Positions 25,987 to 34,482 of a DNA stretch of 64,000 bases are shown here, one piece after another. The notes beneath the pieces were generated by a model. It worked only from the letters and a program-made list of their open reading frames with translations. It searched no databases and had not been told where the DNA came from. Origin of the DNA: an uncultured Bacteroidales bacterium (GTDB lineage Bacteria; Bacteroidota; Bacteroidia; Bacteroidales; Bacteroidaceae); the NCBI GenBank assembly GCA_902778265.1, contig CACYXI010000001.1:62001-126000 (forward strand). The letters are read 5' to 3'. Every line of letters begins with the position of its first letter. The first letter of the stretch is position 1. The position numbers and the translations under genes were made by a program.

Positions 25987-27783
25987 ATGAGAGAATTTCT
26001 TACAAGTGGCCAATTTGGTAGCATTGAACTTAATGAGGCCCGCAAAAACAGACAGCTTGTCAACGAGCGTTGGGAACGCCTTGGCATGACTGATGGCCTT
26101 AGTGGTCTTATGAAGGAAAACATCTCCGCTCTCTTCGAGAACGAGGCTAAGATGCTCCTTTCTGAGTCTACTGACGCACAGAACTCCGGTTCTTTCGAAA
26201 CCGTAGTATTCCCTATCATTCGTAGGGTGTTCAGCAAGCTTCTTGCCAACGACATTGTGTCCGTTCAGGCAATGAGCCTTCCTGTTGGAAAACTGTTCTA
26301 CATGCTTCCTGTAACAAGCGAGCGTATTTGGGACAGTGAGGAAATTGAAGAGGGTGCCACGGGCCGTCACACCGGTCTTATGGGTTACGAGAGAACCGAC
26401 CGTAGGGATGGTTCCAAGTATAACCGCTTCTATCTTCCTGATGAGGTTATTCCCGAAACCGGTGCATCCGTTGTGACCTTCTCCGAGAAGACCCTCTACG
26501 ACCTCTTCTATGATGATTTCCTTTATGATAACTCTAAGGGTAAGATTCATATCAAGGTTGGTGACGTTACTCCTGCAGCGTTCGTGAACGGAAAGCTTGT
26601 TGACCTCGAAAGTGGTTCAACTATCCCTACTCACAACGATGGTACTGTTCGTAACCTTATCGTGAAAGTTGGTGGCTTCGCTGCATTCAATGCAGGTCGT
26701 CTTACCGGTCCTGATGGAAACGAAATGGATACCGAAGCATTCCTTGCTTCTCTTAAGATTGTTGCTAACAAAGATATCGCAGGTAGCGGTACTACTTGGA
26801 CGGCAGGTGAATCCATTCCTTTCCGCGTGGTGACTCAGAAGTATGGTGAGGGTATCGTAGCATACGGTTCTCCTTGCGATGCAAAGGGTTTCATCTATCT
26901 CGAACTTGACCTTGCGAAACCCGCAGACGGAAACGATGGTTTCAAGGGTGTTGACCCCGCTTCCATCACCGTTGGCTCCGTGGCAGACCTCTTCAAGGCT
27001 GCGTGGGCACAGTACGACTCCCTCGAACTTGAGACCGAAATCGGTGAAGTTTCCTTCAAGCTTTCATCCGTGACTGTTGCTGTTGAAGAGCGTAAGCTCC
27101 GTGCAACTTGGTCTCCTGAACTCGCTCAGGACGTGAACGCATTTCATAACATTGATGCTGAGTCCGAACTCACCGCACTTCTCTCCGAGCAAATCGGTGG
27201 TGAAATTGACCGTGAGATTCTTCGTGACCTCCGTAAGGCTGCTCCTTGGCAGGCTCAGTGGGATGCAAACGGTTGGAGAAGGATTCAGGGCTACTCTACC
27301 AACTACACTCAGAAGGATTGGAACCAAGAGCTTATCACTGTTGTAAACCAAATCTCCGCTCAGATTCATAAGGCAACCCTCCGTGGTGGTGCAAACTACA
27401 TCGTGGTTTCCGCTGAAATCTCTGCTCTGTTCAACAACCTTGAGTACTTCCATGTGACCGACGCTTCCGCCGACGCTAACAAGTACAACATGGGTATTGA
27501 AAAGATTGGTTCGCTTGAGGGCCGTTACGAAGTCTTCATGGACCCGTACGCACCTGCATACAGCCTTATCCTTGGTCATAAGGGAACAAGCCTGCTCGAT
27601 ACTGGTTACATTTATGCACCTTATATCCCTCTGCAGCTTACCCCGACCCTCTACAATCCTTCCAACGCAGCTCCTGTCAAGTACATCATGACTCGTTATG
27701 CTAAGAAGGTTGTTAACAACAGGTACTTCGGTGCAGTTCGCGTGAGCGGTCTCCGTACTTTCGATGCGGCAGAGCTTCGCTAA
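25987..27783 (+). CDS. 23: major capsid protein, T4 gp23-like
   Basis: 598 residues (T4 gp23 521). Position after gp21 and gp22-like genes, the Glu/Leu-rich N-terminus and the HK97-type body with conserved-looking ends (VFPIIRRVFSKLLANDIVSV; YGAVR-like C-terminus FGAVRVSGLRTF) support the call. A cleavage site L-S-E before Ser61 agrees with removal of an N-terminal 60-residue delta domain, as T4 gp23 loses 65. Codon use is richer in C-ending codons than in neighbouring genes, as expected for the most abundant protein. It ends in a strong terminator. Confidence 0.9.
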   Translation: MREFLTSGQFGSIELNEARKNRQLVNERWERLGMTDGLSGLMKENISALFENEAKMLLSESTDAQNSGSFETVVFPIIRRVFSKLLANDIVSVQAMSLPVGKLFYMLPVTSERIWDSEEIEEGATGRHTGLMGYERTDRRDGSKYNRFYLPDEVIPETGASVVTFSEKTLYDLFYDDFLYDNSKGKIHIKVGDVTPAAFVNGKLVDLESGSTIPTHNDGTVRNLIVKVGGFAAFNAGRLTGPDGNEMDTEAFLASLKIVANKDIAGSGTTWTAGESIPFRVVTQKYGEGIVAYGSPCDAKGFIYLELDLAKPADGNDGFKGVDPASITVGSVADLFKAAWAQYDSLELETEIGEVSFKLSSVTVAVEERKLRATWSPELAQDVNAFHNIDAESELTALLSEQIGGEIDREILRDLRKAAPWQAQWDANGWRRIQGYSTNYTQKDWNQELITVVNQISAQIHKATLRGGANYIVVSAEISALFNNLEYFHVTDASADANKYNMGIEKIGSLEGRYEVFMDPYAPAYSLILGHKGTSLLDTGYIYAPYIPLQLTPTLYNPSNAAPVKYIMTRYAKKVVNNRYFGAVRVSGLRTFDAAELR

Positions 27784-27808
27784 ACCACGCTACGAATAAT
27801 AGCAGAAT

Positions 27809-27842
27809 TAAGGGTTGTTGGTTCCAACGACCCTTTTTCTTT
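27809..27842 (+). terminator. terminator of the major capsid gene
   Basis: A 12-bp stem (AAGGGTTGTTGG with CCAACGACCCTT, one G-T pair), a two-base loop and a T-rich tail, 26 bases after the stop. Confidence 0.85.
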
Positions 27843-27872
27843 ACTAATTAATTTGCTGAATTGTCCCCATAA

Positions 27873-27908
27873 GAAAAGCCGTAGGATTTTTCCTGCGGCT
27901 TTTTTGTT
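27873..27908. terminator. terminator hairpin between convergent genes
   Basis: AAAGCCGTAGGA with TCCTGCGGCTTTTTT, T loop. It borders the end of the minus-strand sugar gene cluster and backs up the gp23 terminator. Confidence 0.8.
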
Positions 27909-29490
27909 AAAGATGTATTTTATTGATTATAATGTGGTGGCTGCTTCGGCTTTGTTGTATTGTCTGTGGGCTAATTGTTTGTACCGCGCTTCTTTGCGTT
28001 GTGTTTCTGAAAACCGTTCCCGTGCTTTTGTGTCCCCATGCTCTCCAAAACCATTCGGAGTTAGATAGCATTCGGCTTAGTTGGTGAACTTTCAGTGTTT
28101 GGTCTTTCCATAAACAATAGAATAAAGATAATTGGTCTCTGTGGGAACCCTTGGAAACCTCGTTCCACCACATCTCCATTAGTTTAATGCATCGTTTATC
28201 GTTATGCTTCCGTATAATGATGTTGTTTTGAGTAAGACCAAAATGTTTGGGGAAGCCTTCGCTCTTATATCTTTCAATTTGCTTTCGCATAATCTCGGGG
28301 CTGTCTTTTCTTAATTTCTCACAAGCAAGTTCTTCATCATAAATACAGTCTCGTCCGGGGTGTTGTCCGATGCTGATATAAGAATCCCCGCAAGATTCAA
28401 TTAACTTATCGGGGTTTTGCTTGACAATCATATTGGAGTCAATGTAGACAGACACATCGTAGTCACATAGAACTTTGTGGGCGTTGATTTTTACCCACCT
28501 ATTCTTTTTGCTGTTAGATAGTCCATCGGTTTCTTTTGGCATTACAAAAGGCTGCCATACTTTACTTTTAATAGTTTCGGGGCTATCAGTGAAACAGATA
28601 TAATCCCAACCCGGATATGGTGTCTGTTCGGGTAGTATATCATATCCTCCCGTCAAACAGGTATATATTACCTTCTTGTTGTCTGATAATTTTAACATAT
28701 TTCCTACTTCAATATCATTTTTTCTTGTTGCGTATTTGTATAATCCCGCACCGGGGATAAAGGTTAATTCACCTAAATATATCTTGTTATTAACATAGTA
28801 GAAGTCCACACGTACAAACTTAAACGGGGCACATAATTTCTGTGCAAGGTTTACCATCTCTTTAAGTTTGCTTGGTATTTTGTATGCCTTAGAGCTAACA
28901 CCTTTTCTTTTTATGTCCGATGGGGTGCCGTCAATGTTGTAGTAAATGATGTCACCATGCCCATGTCCATCGTTTATTGTAAAAAGCTTGGGTTTGCCAT
29001 TAAAACGCCAAAACTTATAGTCAAACAGTGAGTCTTTTTGTGTTTCGTCAGAAAGAAGAGGTTCTACCATAATCTTTCGCGGAATATTATGGTAATGCAT
29101 CTCATAGGCGATTGCTGTTGCGTGGTCTTTATTGAGGAAACCTCTTAGTTTTGTTTTAATGGTCTCTTTGTTAACTGCGTTTTTATCTCTAACAATAATA
29201 TTCATACCACTGCCGTGATTGCACTTAATGATGCAGCTCTGTGGTAATTTCTCCCATTCTATGTCTTCGGGCTTCTCGTAAACAGCGAGAAGGGGTACGC
29301 AAATATCATCCCCTAACTTTTCCTTACAGTAATCGTGTAAAGCAACCTTGTCTGCACATTTGGTTTTTAGTTCTGTGCAGTCGTAAATTTTTAACCAATT
29401 AAGTTTATCCTGTATTGTTATTGGGTTGTTAATATCAAACCCATAGCCCAATCTTTTGCATTGATTGAGGACAAGTTCTTTTATGTTCAT
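27907..29490 (-). CDS. TupA-like ATP-grasp / DUF616 glycosyltransferase-like fusion
   Basis: 527 residues. Residues 1-270 match the TupA-like ATP-grasp pattern (CADKVALHDYCKEKLGDD; CIIKCNHGSGMN; KFWRFNGKPKLF; VRVDFYYVNNKIYLGELTF), enzymes that attach carboxylates in surface polymer synthesis. Residues 275-470 match DUF616 (KVIYTCLTGGYD; DVSVYIDSNM; SIGQHPGRDCIYDE), a glycosyltransferase-like fold. The last 45 residues are low in structure. Fusion of the two is consistent with modification of a glycan. The gene overlaps the next upstream gene by 4 bases and is the last of the three-gene cluster 30928 to 27907. Target (virion or host envelope) is unknown. Confidence 0.7.
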   Translation of the reverse strand: MNIKELVLNQCKRLGYGFDINNPITIQDKLNWLKIYDCTELKTKCADKVALHDYCKEKLGDDICVPLLAVYEKPEDIEWEKLPQSCIIKCNHGSGMNIIVRDKNAVNKETIKTKLRGFLNKDHATAIAYEMHYHNIPRKIMVEPLLSDETQKDSLFDYKFWRFNGKPKLFTINDGHGHGDIIYYNIDGTPSDIKRKGVSSKAYKIPSKLKEMVNLAQKLCAPFKFVRVDFYYVNNKIYLGELTFIPGAGLYKYATRKNDIEVGNMLKLSDNKKVIYTCLTGGYDILPEQTPYPGWDYICFTDSPETIKSKVWQPFVMPKETDGLSNSKKNRWVKINAHKVLCDYDVSVYIDSNMIVKQNPDKLIESCGDSYISIGQHPGRDCIYDEELACEKLRKDSPEIMRKQIERYKSEGFPKHFGLTQNNIIIRKHNDKRCIKLMEMWWNEVSKGSHRDQLSLFYCLWKDQTLKVHQLSRMLSNSEWFWRAWGHKSTGTVFRNTTQRSAVQTISPQTIQQSRSSHHIIINKIHL

Positions 29491-30419
29491 AGGAGAATCT
29501 TATTTTTATTTAAAGACGGCTGTCTTCTTATTACAACTGCGTGATTGGTAGCTGAAGTGCGGTTTGGCGTTACTGTACGGGGGTCTACATTTGTCCTTGT
29601 TGTGGAAAGGGTATCCCAAATTGCGGGAACCTCTATCCAATTATCTCTTTCGGGTATTTTACTTTTGGTTCCAATACTAATAAAAAACCTGTGCGGGTAA
29701 TAAACTTTTCTATTCTTATTGGTGTTTAGATATGCGCCCCACCAAGAAAATGTTGAATTTGCAATAATATTATGTGCGCATAAGGTTTGAATGTATAAAT
29801 CGCAATCTATTTTGTTCCATCCTTTCACCTCCTTATCGGCGAAAAGAAAATTATCTCCCTTGAATTGTTCTTTGCACCAAGGGATATCGTCTGATACGAT
29901 AAGATACTTTTGATTTTTGGGGAAGAAAGACATGCATTTATAAAACCACCGAATGTCTAAAAGACCTAATCTCTTTCTAACGTCAGGTTTAAGGTAGTCC
30001 CCTCGTCTAACATTGATGCAAACGTAATCTAAGAAGTTGACCTTGTAGGCTTCTTTTATCGCGTCAATCAACCCTTCTTGAGGTTCAAATAATTTTAGGC
30101 AGTAAGCCTTGTTGTTATCCCAATATCTCGGGCATTCTCTATATCCATCAATAAAGATATCTTTATTATTACTTGTGGTCTTTATGGGGGTAAAGAATCC
30201 GTTTTCGCGTATTTTTTCGTACGTCCCGTCGATATGGTCAATGAGTTTAATTTTTCTTAAGACACCTTTTTCTACGGTAGAAATGAAATTATCATGAGAG
30301 TTGCTTCTTAGAAGATAATAGTCCATCCCATGCTTATCGGCGAAGTATTTGCCACTTGCAACGATAAACATCAGGTTCCCTAACCTTCCGTGACTCCATG
30401 ATACTACCTTCCTTGCCAT
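29487..30419 (-). CDS. glycosyltransferase family 11-like (alpha-1,2-fucosyltransferase-like) protein
   Basis: 310 residues. GRLGNLMFIVASGKYFADKHG near the N-terminus and INVRRGDY (the HxRRGDY-type donor motif of GT11), followed by ANSTFSWWGAYLN, are the three motifs of bacterial alpha-1,2-fucosyltransferases. The first motif residue is Asn instead of His. Such enzymes use GDP-fucose. The last 50 residues (Thr, Asn, Arg, Pro rich) look disordered and the downstream protein has a similar tail. It sits between a P-loop kinase and the ATP-grasp/DUF616 gene, overlapping both by a few bases. Confidence 0.7.
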   Translation of the reverse strand: MARKVVSWSHGRLGNLMFIVASGKYFADKHGMDYYLLRSNSHDNFISTVEKGVLRKIKLIDHIDGTYEKIRENGFFTPIKTTSNNKDIFIDGYRECPRYWDNNKAYCLKLFEPQEGLIDAIKEAYKVNFLDYVCINVRRGDYLKPDVRKRLGLLDIRWFYKCMSFFPKNQKYLIVSDDIPWCKEQFKGDNFLFADKEVKGWNKIDCDLYIQTLCAHNIIANSTFSWWGAYLNTNKNRKVYYPHRFFISIGTKSKIPERDNWIEVPAIWDTLSTTRTNVDPRTVTPNRTSATNHAVVIRRQPSLNKNKILL

Positions 30420-30928
30420 TAAACATCAAAAACTTTATCTACTTCTGACGGGTCAATAAATCTAATCTTTGCGTTGATTTTCCGCATTACATCTTCGGGG
30501 ATTTGTCCTTCTCTTCTTTGTATGCAGGTTTCTACGTCGGTATGAAGATTTATCCCATATATAGAATAACCAAAAGAGCGTACAAAATCAATAAGGGGGG
30601 CTCTAAATTGTCCTGTGTTTGTGTCGTCTATCACAAAATTTTGCTGTGTATTAGCTAACTCACGAATCTTATCGTATTCGTGTTTGGTTACCTCCTGCTC
30701 TTGTTCGCGGGAGCCGACGAATTTATCATCGGCGGATTTGCTCATGCCTAATTCTGCCCTTATAATATCCCTTGAAACTATAGGAATCTCTACGGGTAGG
30801 TTATTCTTTATCCATGTGCTCTTTCCTGACCCGGGAATACCGCACATAATATAACAGATGGGCTTTTGTTTGCCCATCTGTTTGGCAAGTTCACCTGCCT
30901 GTGCCTCTGTTAAAATTATTGTTCGCAT
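30419..30928 (-). CDS. P-loop kinase, polynucleotide-kinase-like
   Basis: 169 residues. Walker A GIPGSGKSTW lies at about 30-39, SRDIIRAELG follows as in the kinase domain of T4 Pnk, and FVIDDTNT is the Walker B/DTN motif typical of these kinases. No 3'-phosphatase domain is present. The N-terminus MRTIILTEAQAGEL is shared with the ART-nucleotidyltransferase at 18150 and contains L-T-E. A late-type motif ends only 5 bases before the ATG, so the mRNA would be nearly leaderless or the start may be the internal Met18. Role could be nucleic acid end repair or small-molecule phosphorylation. Confidence 0.7.
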   Translation of the reverse strand: MRTIILTEAQAGELAKQMGKQKPICYIMCGIPGSGKSTWIKNNLPVEIPIVSRDIIRAELGMSKSADDKFVGSREQEQEVTKHEYDKIRELANTQQNFVIDDTNTGQFRAPLIDFVRSFGYSIYGINLHTDVETCIQRREGQIPEDVMRKINAKIRFIDPSEVDKVFDV

Positions 30929-30933
30929 CGTTA

Positions 30934-30942
30934 ATAAATAGT
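30934..30942 (-). promoter_or_regulatory. late-type promoter motif for the kinase/sugar gene cluster
   Basis: Minus-strand GAAACTATTTATTAACG, exact core. It is only 5 bases from the annotated ATG at 30928, the shortest spacing seen; the downstream A run is absent. Confidence 0.5.
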
Positions 30943-30977
30943 TTCTTGTGAATTCGCGTTCTTGCCTTTATACGGGA

Positions 30978-33638
30978 TTAGATTGTTTCTATTCCCGTTT
31001 CGTTGGCCTTGAGGTATTTGCGCGTCTTTTGTTCTATTCTACGTCCTTCGCTCCAATTCTTAACCTTGGTTAAATAGCCAATAACTCTATCATAATAGTC
31101 AATATGTTCGCTTCCGCATTTTGGACATTTTGTGATTGGTACCTTTGTTATATAGCCACAATCTTGACATTCGGAATTGGGAACATTAACTGTCCAATAT
31201 GAACATCCTACGTCGCCGGCGTACTTAAGTAGTTTCCAATATTGCTCTTTTGATAGATGCGAGTCAAGGTTGATGTGTGCAGCGGCGCCACCATCAAGAC
31301 AATCAGCAGCAAATTCCCTTCCCATCATGTATAGTTTGTCGGGAACCGAGCATTCTTCATTAGGCTTGAATATGTAGCTTGCATACAAGTTGGTGTCATC
31401 GGGAACCCAATATCCGTCTGCTTTATCCCAATTGTAAAACTTTACAGCAACGGATTCTGCGGGAACCTGCTCCGTATTGAAAGTTGCTTTCTTTGTTTTG
31501 TGTTTTTCATTTTCCTCTTTAACCGTGCTAAAGATAAAACGGCAGAATTCGCCATATGTCTTGTTTTTTGTGCATTTTAGCCCAAGGAATTCAGCGGCCT
31601 GATTTAAACCATTTAGCCCAATCGTTAAGTATTGTTTGTTTAGGCTAATGAAGCCTGCACTATAAACGGGAAGAAGGCCTGCGTTGTACATGTCCCATAG
31701 GTATTCGTTATATGCATTGTGGTATTTGTACACACGGCTTAAAATTTTAGCTATATATGCCTTAAAGTTTTGCTTATTATCTTCTGAAAACTCCACAAAC
31801 TTTGGACGACAACCAAACTCTTTTTTGCAAAAGTCCTGTGTTATCCTGCTGAGGTTGAGCGTAATCACAGACTTTGAGCCTGTTTCAACGCCAATATTAC
31901 CATTGGTGAAACTGAATTCCTTTGTCTGCACCTTGTTGCGTAGGCGACAATTATGTGTAATTAAACCATTGCTAAGAATAAAATACGGATTTTCTTCGTC
32001 TTCAATCTCAACACAATAACAATAATCACCGTTTGCTTTTTCGTTTTTTATCTCCGTTATTTCTCTAACCGCCATAAGGGGTTCGTTGGGGGCAATAGTC
32101 CCATAATTGGTTTGGCTATTAAATAGTAGTTTATCGCCAAGAACAATGTCCTTAACAGGGACGTCGACAATCCTTTTGTCCCTCAGGACGGGAAGAATGT
32201 GGTCTTCTGTCAATTTAATCATTAAGTCTTCGCCTTCACATTTAAGGGAGTACCATTGCGATGCCGTTGTCCTAATAACTTTTCCCTTCTTAATTCCAAT
32301 AAAATTAGTATGTGGATTCTGTGAATAAACGCTTATTTCTTTGTTGCCAAACTTCTTATAAAGTTCTGAAAAAGTAAGACTTTTCTCTATGCCATTATCA
32401 TTAAAGGAAACCCGCGTTTTTCCATCAAAGCAACAAGAACTCAACGAATCTGCCGTTTCTGAAATATAGATAAAGAAAGAATGGCCCCTTTCGAGTTCTT
32501 CTGCTACAAATCTCGCATTTTCCTCATCAACAAATTTTCCGTCCTTATAGATAAGGGCAAAAGATTCTACGGGGAAAGTTAATATTTTTTTCAGCCGTTC
32601 TGCATTAAGCCACTTTATGAATTCCTTTTGAAGCCAATTAAGACTTTCCCACTTGGGTGCTGTGCCGTCAGGGAAATAGAAGTTTTCAAACATTGCCTCA
32701 AAGAAGGGTTGGTCGAAGTATGAAAAATTTAGGAATGGGCTTTGGCTGTTTCTACTACTTGCAGGTGAATTTACGGAATAAATAACACCCTGAAAATGTT
32801 GTTCAATTTCGCTTCGTATAGTCTTTGCCTTTTTTACCCTTTCGTTGGACACTATTTCGTCTGCGTGAAGATAGTAGTCGTCCCCCCATTCTTTTCTTGC
32901 AAACCAATCAAAAAAGAGAAGGAATTCGGGAGTGGCAACCGCACCCGCGTACTGTGATGCGATAGCAAATAAAAGATTATTAAATGAGCCGCAATAACCT
33001 GCAAGATTCTTTGGTGCCTCGGATGTACCACCAATTACCTTTGTTCCATTGAGGATGAAGGGGTACATGGATATAGAAACACAATAGGGGGCTATTGGCC
33101 CAGCGAAGGAAGATTCGTCGTGCTTGTAAATGATGTGACTATTAAGGTCTTTCGTATAGTTTCTGCTATTGAAGTTAGGGTATAGCTTCTGTAGCTTGTG
33201 CTCTATCATTGCACGGCTAATAAGGATATTGGTATCCTTATGTATTTCGGCGTTTAGGAGACTGACATTTTTGCCGGTTGCATTAGAATTATCATCTATT
33301 GTTGCGTCGGCATTATTTTGTGATTCCTTGTATTTTTCAATAAACCTTTCTTTGTCTAAAACGAACTGACAAATGGATTCTCTCTTTGCCCAATGGAGAA
33401 TGTATGCTTTTGCCGCGTTGAAGTTTCTCTTTGATAGCTCTTCTTCAACAAAGCGTCTAATTTCTTGTGTGCTTATTTCATCGAAAATGCGGGCTTCAAC
33501 AGCATCAATTGTTTCATTAATTATAGGGTTGTCTTTTTTTTCACCTGCAATTGCATAAGCTTCTTGTATACCTCTTTTAACCTTTTCTCTTTTAAATTCT
33601 TCTAAAGAACCGTCACTTTTTTTAACAAACATATCCAA
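30978..33638 (-). CDS. nrdD: anaerobic ribonucleoside-triphosphate reductase with mini-intein
   Basis: 886 residues as encoded, 725 after removal of a 161-residue intein (403-563). An ATP-cone lies at the N-terminus (VKKSDGSLEEFKREKV). The SSC|CRLRN cysteine motif is split by the intein. Four zinc-binding cysteines (CQDCGY and CPKCGS) and the glycyl-radical segment RVIGYL lie near the C-terminus. The enzyme reduces NTPs to dNTPs without oxygen and needs NrdG to form its glycyl radical, so the host lives without oxygen. Upstream lie thioredoxin and nrdG in one operon. Confidence 0.92.
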   Translation of the reverse strand: MDMFVKKSDGSLEEFKREKVKRGIQEAYAIAGEKKDNPIINETIDAVEARIFDEISTQEIRRFVEEELSKRNFNAAKAYILHWAKRESICQFVLDKERFIEKYKESQNNADATIDDNSNATGKNVSLLNAEIHKDTNILISRAMIEHKLQKLYPNFNSRNYTKDLNSHIIYKHDESSFAGPIAPYCVSISMYPFILNGTKVIGGTSEAPKNLAGYCGSFNNLLFAIASQYAGAVATPEFLLFFDWFARKEWGDDYYLHADEIVSNERVKKAKTIRSEIEQHFQGVIYSVNSPASSRNSQSPFLNFSYFDQPFFEAMFENFYFPDGTAPKWESLNWLQKEFIKWLNAERLKKILTFPVESFALIYKDGKFVDEENARFVAEELERGHSFFIYISETADSLSSCCFDGKTRVSFNDNGIEKSLTFSELYKKFGNKEISVYSQNPHTNFIGIKKGKVIRTTASQWYSLKCEGEDLMIKLTEDHILPVLRDKRIVDVPVKDIVLGDKLLFNSQTNYGTIAPNEPLMAVREITEIKNEKANGDYCYCVEIEDEENPYFILSNGLITHNCRLRNKVQTKEFSFTNGNIGVETGSKSVITLNLSRITQDFCKKEFGCRPKFVEFSEDNKQNFKAYIAKILSRVYKYHNAYNEYLWDMYNAGLLPVYSAGFISLNKQYLTIGLNGLNQAAEFLGLKCTKNKTYGEFCRFIFSTVKEENEKHKTKKATFNTEQVPAESVAVKFYNWDKADGYWVPDDTNLYASYIFKPNEECSVPDKLYMMGREFAADCLDGGAAAHINLDSHLSKEQYWKLLKYAGDVGCSYWTVNVPNSECQDCGYITKVPITKCPKCGSEHIDYYDRVIGYLTKVKNWSEGRRIEQKTRKYLKANETGIETI
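31950..32432 (-). other. mini-intein in NrdD
   Basis: 161 residues from Cys403 to Asn563. Block A is CFDGKTRV, block B contains LTEDH (TxxH), and the end is SNGLITHN followed by Cys564, the +1 nucleophile. All splicing residues (Cys1, His in block B, His-Asn, Cys+1) are present. There is no homing endonuclease: only about 45 residues separate the splicing blocks. It interrupts the SSCCRLRN motif between the two cysteines, so the reductase can work only after splicing. Confidence 0.92.
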
Positions 33639-33644
33639 TCTCCT

Positions 33645-33956
33645 TTATTTACTTAATCTCTCTTCAAGTGCATCCTTGGTCTGCAGGCCCACGGTTTGGT
33701 CCTGTACCTTTCCGTCGTTAAGAACAATGATAACGGGGACATTTCTTACATTAAACTTTGCAAGTATATCTTCATCGCATTCTTCGGCGTTGCATTCAAT
33801 AAAGGTCACGTCCTGATGTGCTTTTTCGAGTTCTGCAATTGTTGGTGCCATTGCCCTGCATGGGCCACATGTTTCTGTTGAAATCTTTAGAAACACTTTT
33901 CCATCAGTATCGTTAAGTATACTGATGAGTTCGTTGTAGTTACTTATCTGTTTCAT
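33645..33956 (-). CDS. thioredoxin
   Basis: 103 residues with the active site CGPC at 30-33 and the cis-Pro in NVPVIIV. Size and strand order are standard. Thioredoxin or related donors can reduce host or phage enzymes; NrdD of this class usually takes electrons from formate or from a thioredoxin/glutaredoxin system, so its place between nrdG and nrdD suggests it is the reductant. It overlaps nrdG by 17 bases and ends 6 bases before nrdD. Confidence 0.88.
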   Translation of the reverse strand: MKQISNYNELISILNDTDGKVFLKISTETCGPCRAMAPTIAELEKAHQDVTFIECNAEECDEDILAKFNVRNVPVIIVLNDGKVQDQTVGLQTKDALEERLSK

Positions 33957-34434
33957 TGTTCTTCTGAAATTTTTTTGTTATATCAATCAGCCCTCGTTCA
34001 TCCCAATAGCGGCTGTTAAAGAGGTAAAACATCTTTTGATTTGTAGTTTTGGAGTTGAGGGGACCCTTTTCTTCAATGTATGGCCCAATTTTAATGTAGT
34101 CAAAAATGTTGTAATAGGGTTTGTAGATTTTCTCGTCTCCTGAGTATACTGCAGTTTTTAGAGTGGGGAAGTTTTCTCTTACCTGAGTGACGAGTGCGAC
34201 CAACTCGTCCTTATTAGCATCTCCACCCATAAAACATACACAACTAATCCCTTCGTTTTTGTTAATCAAATCTGCGACAACATCGTAGGTAAGCTCGTCC
34301 CCCTTATCCTTTTGTAGATAAGGAGAATGGCATCCTTTGCATCTGTGAGGGCAATTTGAGATGTTTATCGCAAGAGTGATTTCGTCGGGAACTTCGCTAA
34401 AAACTACGTTAGTATCTTCTTTAATGTACCTCAT
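33940..34434 (-). CDS. nrdG: anaerobic ribonucleotide reductase activating protein (radical SAM)
   Basis: 164 residues. The radical-SAM iron-sulfur ligands are Cys28, Cys32 and Cys35 in CPHRCKGC, and GGDANKDEL is the SAM-binding region. NrdG makes the glycyl radical on NrdD by cleaving S-adenosylmethionine. It is the first gene of the nrdG-thioredoxin-nrdD operon, read from a late-type motif at 34459. Confidence 0.9.
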   Translation of the reverse strand: MRYIKEDTNVVFSEVPDEITLAINISNCPHRCKGCHSPYLQKDKGDELTYDVVADLINKNEGISCVCFMGGDANKDELVALVTQVRENFPTLKTAVYSGDEKIYKPYYNIFDYIKIGPYIEEKGPLNSKTTNQKMFYLFNSRYWDERGLIDITKKFQKNNETDK

Positions 34435-34458
34435 TTTTTAATCAACTTCTTGTGGACA

Positions 34459-34467
34459 ATAAATAGT
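34459..34467 (-). promoter_or_regulatory. late-type promoter motif for the nrd operon
   Basis: Minus-strand ACAAACTATTTATTGTCC, exact core, 24 bases before the nrdG ATG. A late motif before dNTP synthesis genes is unexpected. Confidence 0.6.
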
Positions 34468-34482
34468 TTGTTGTCTTAAAAA

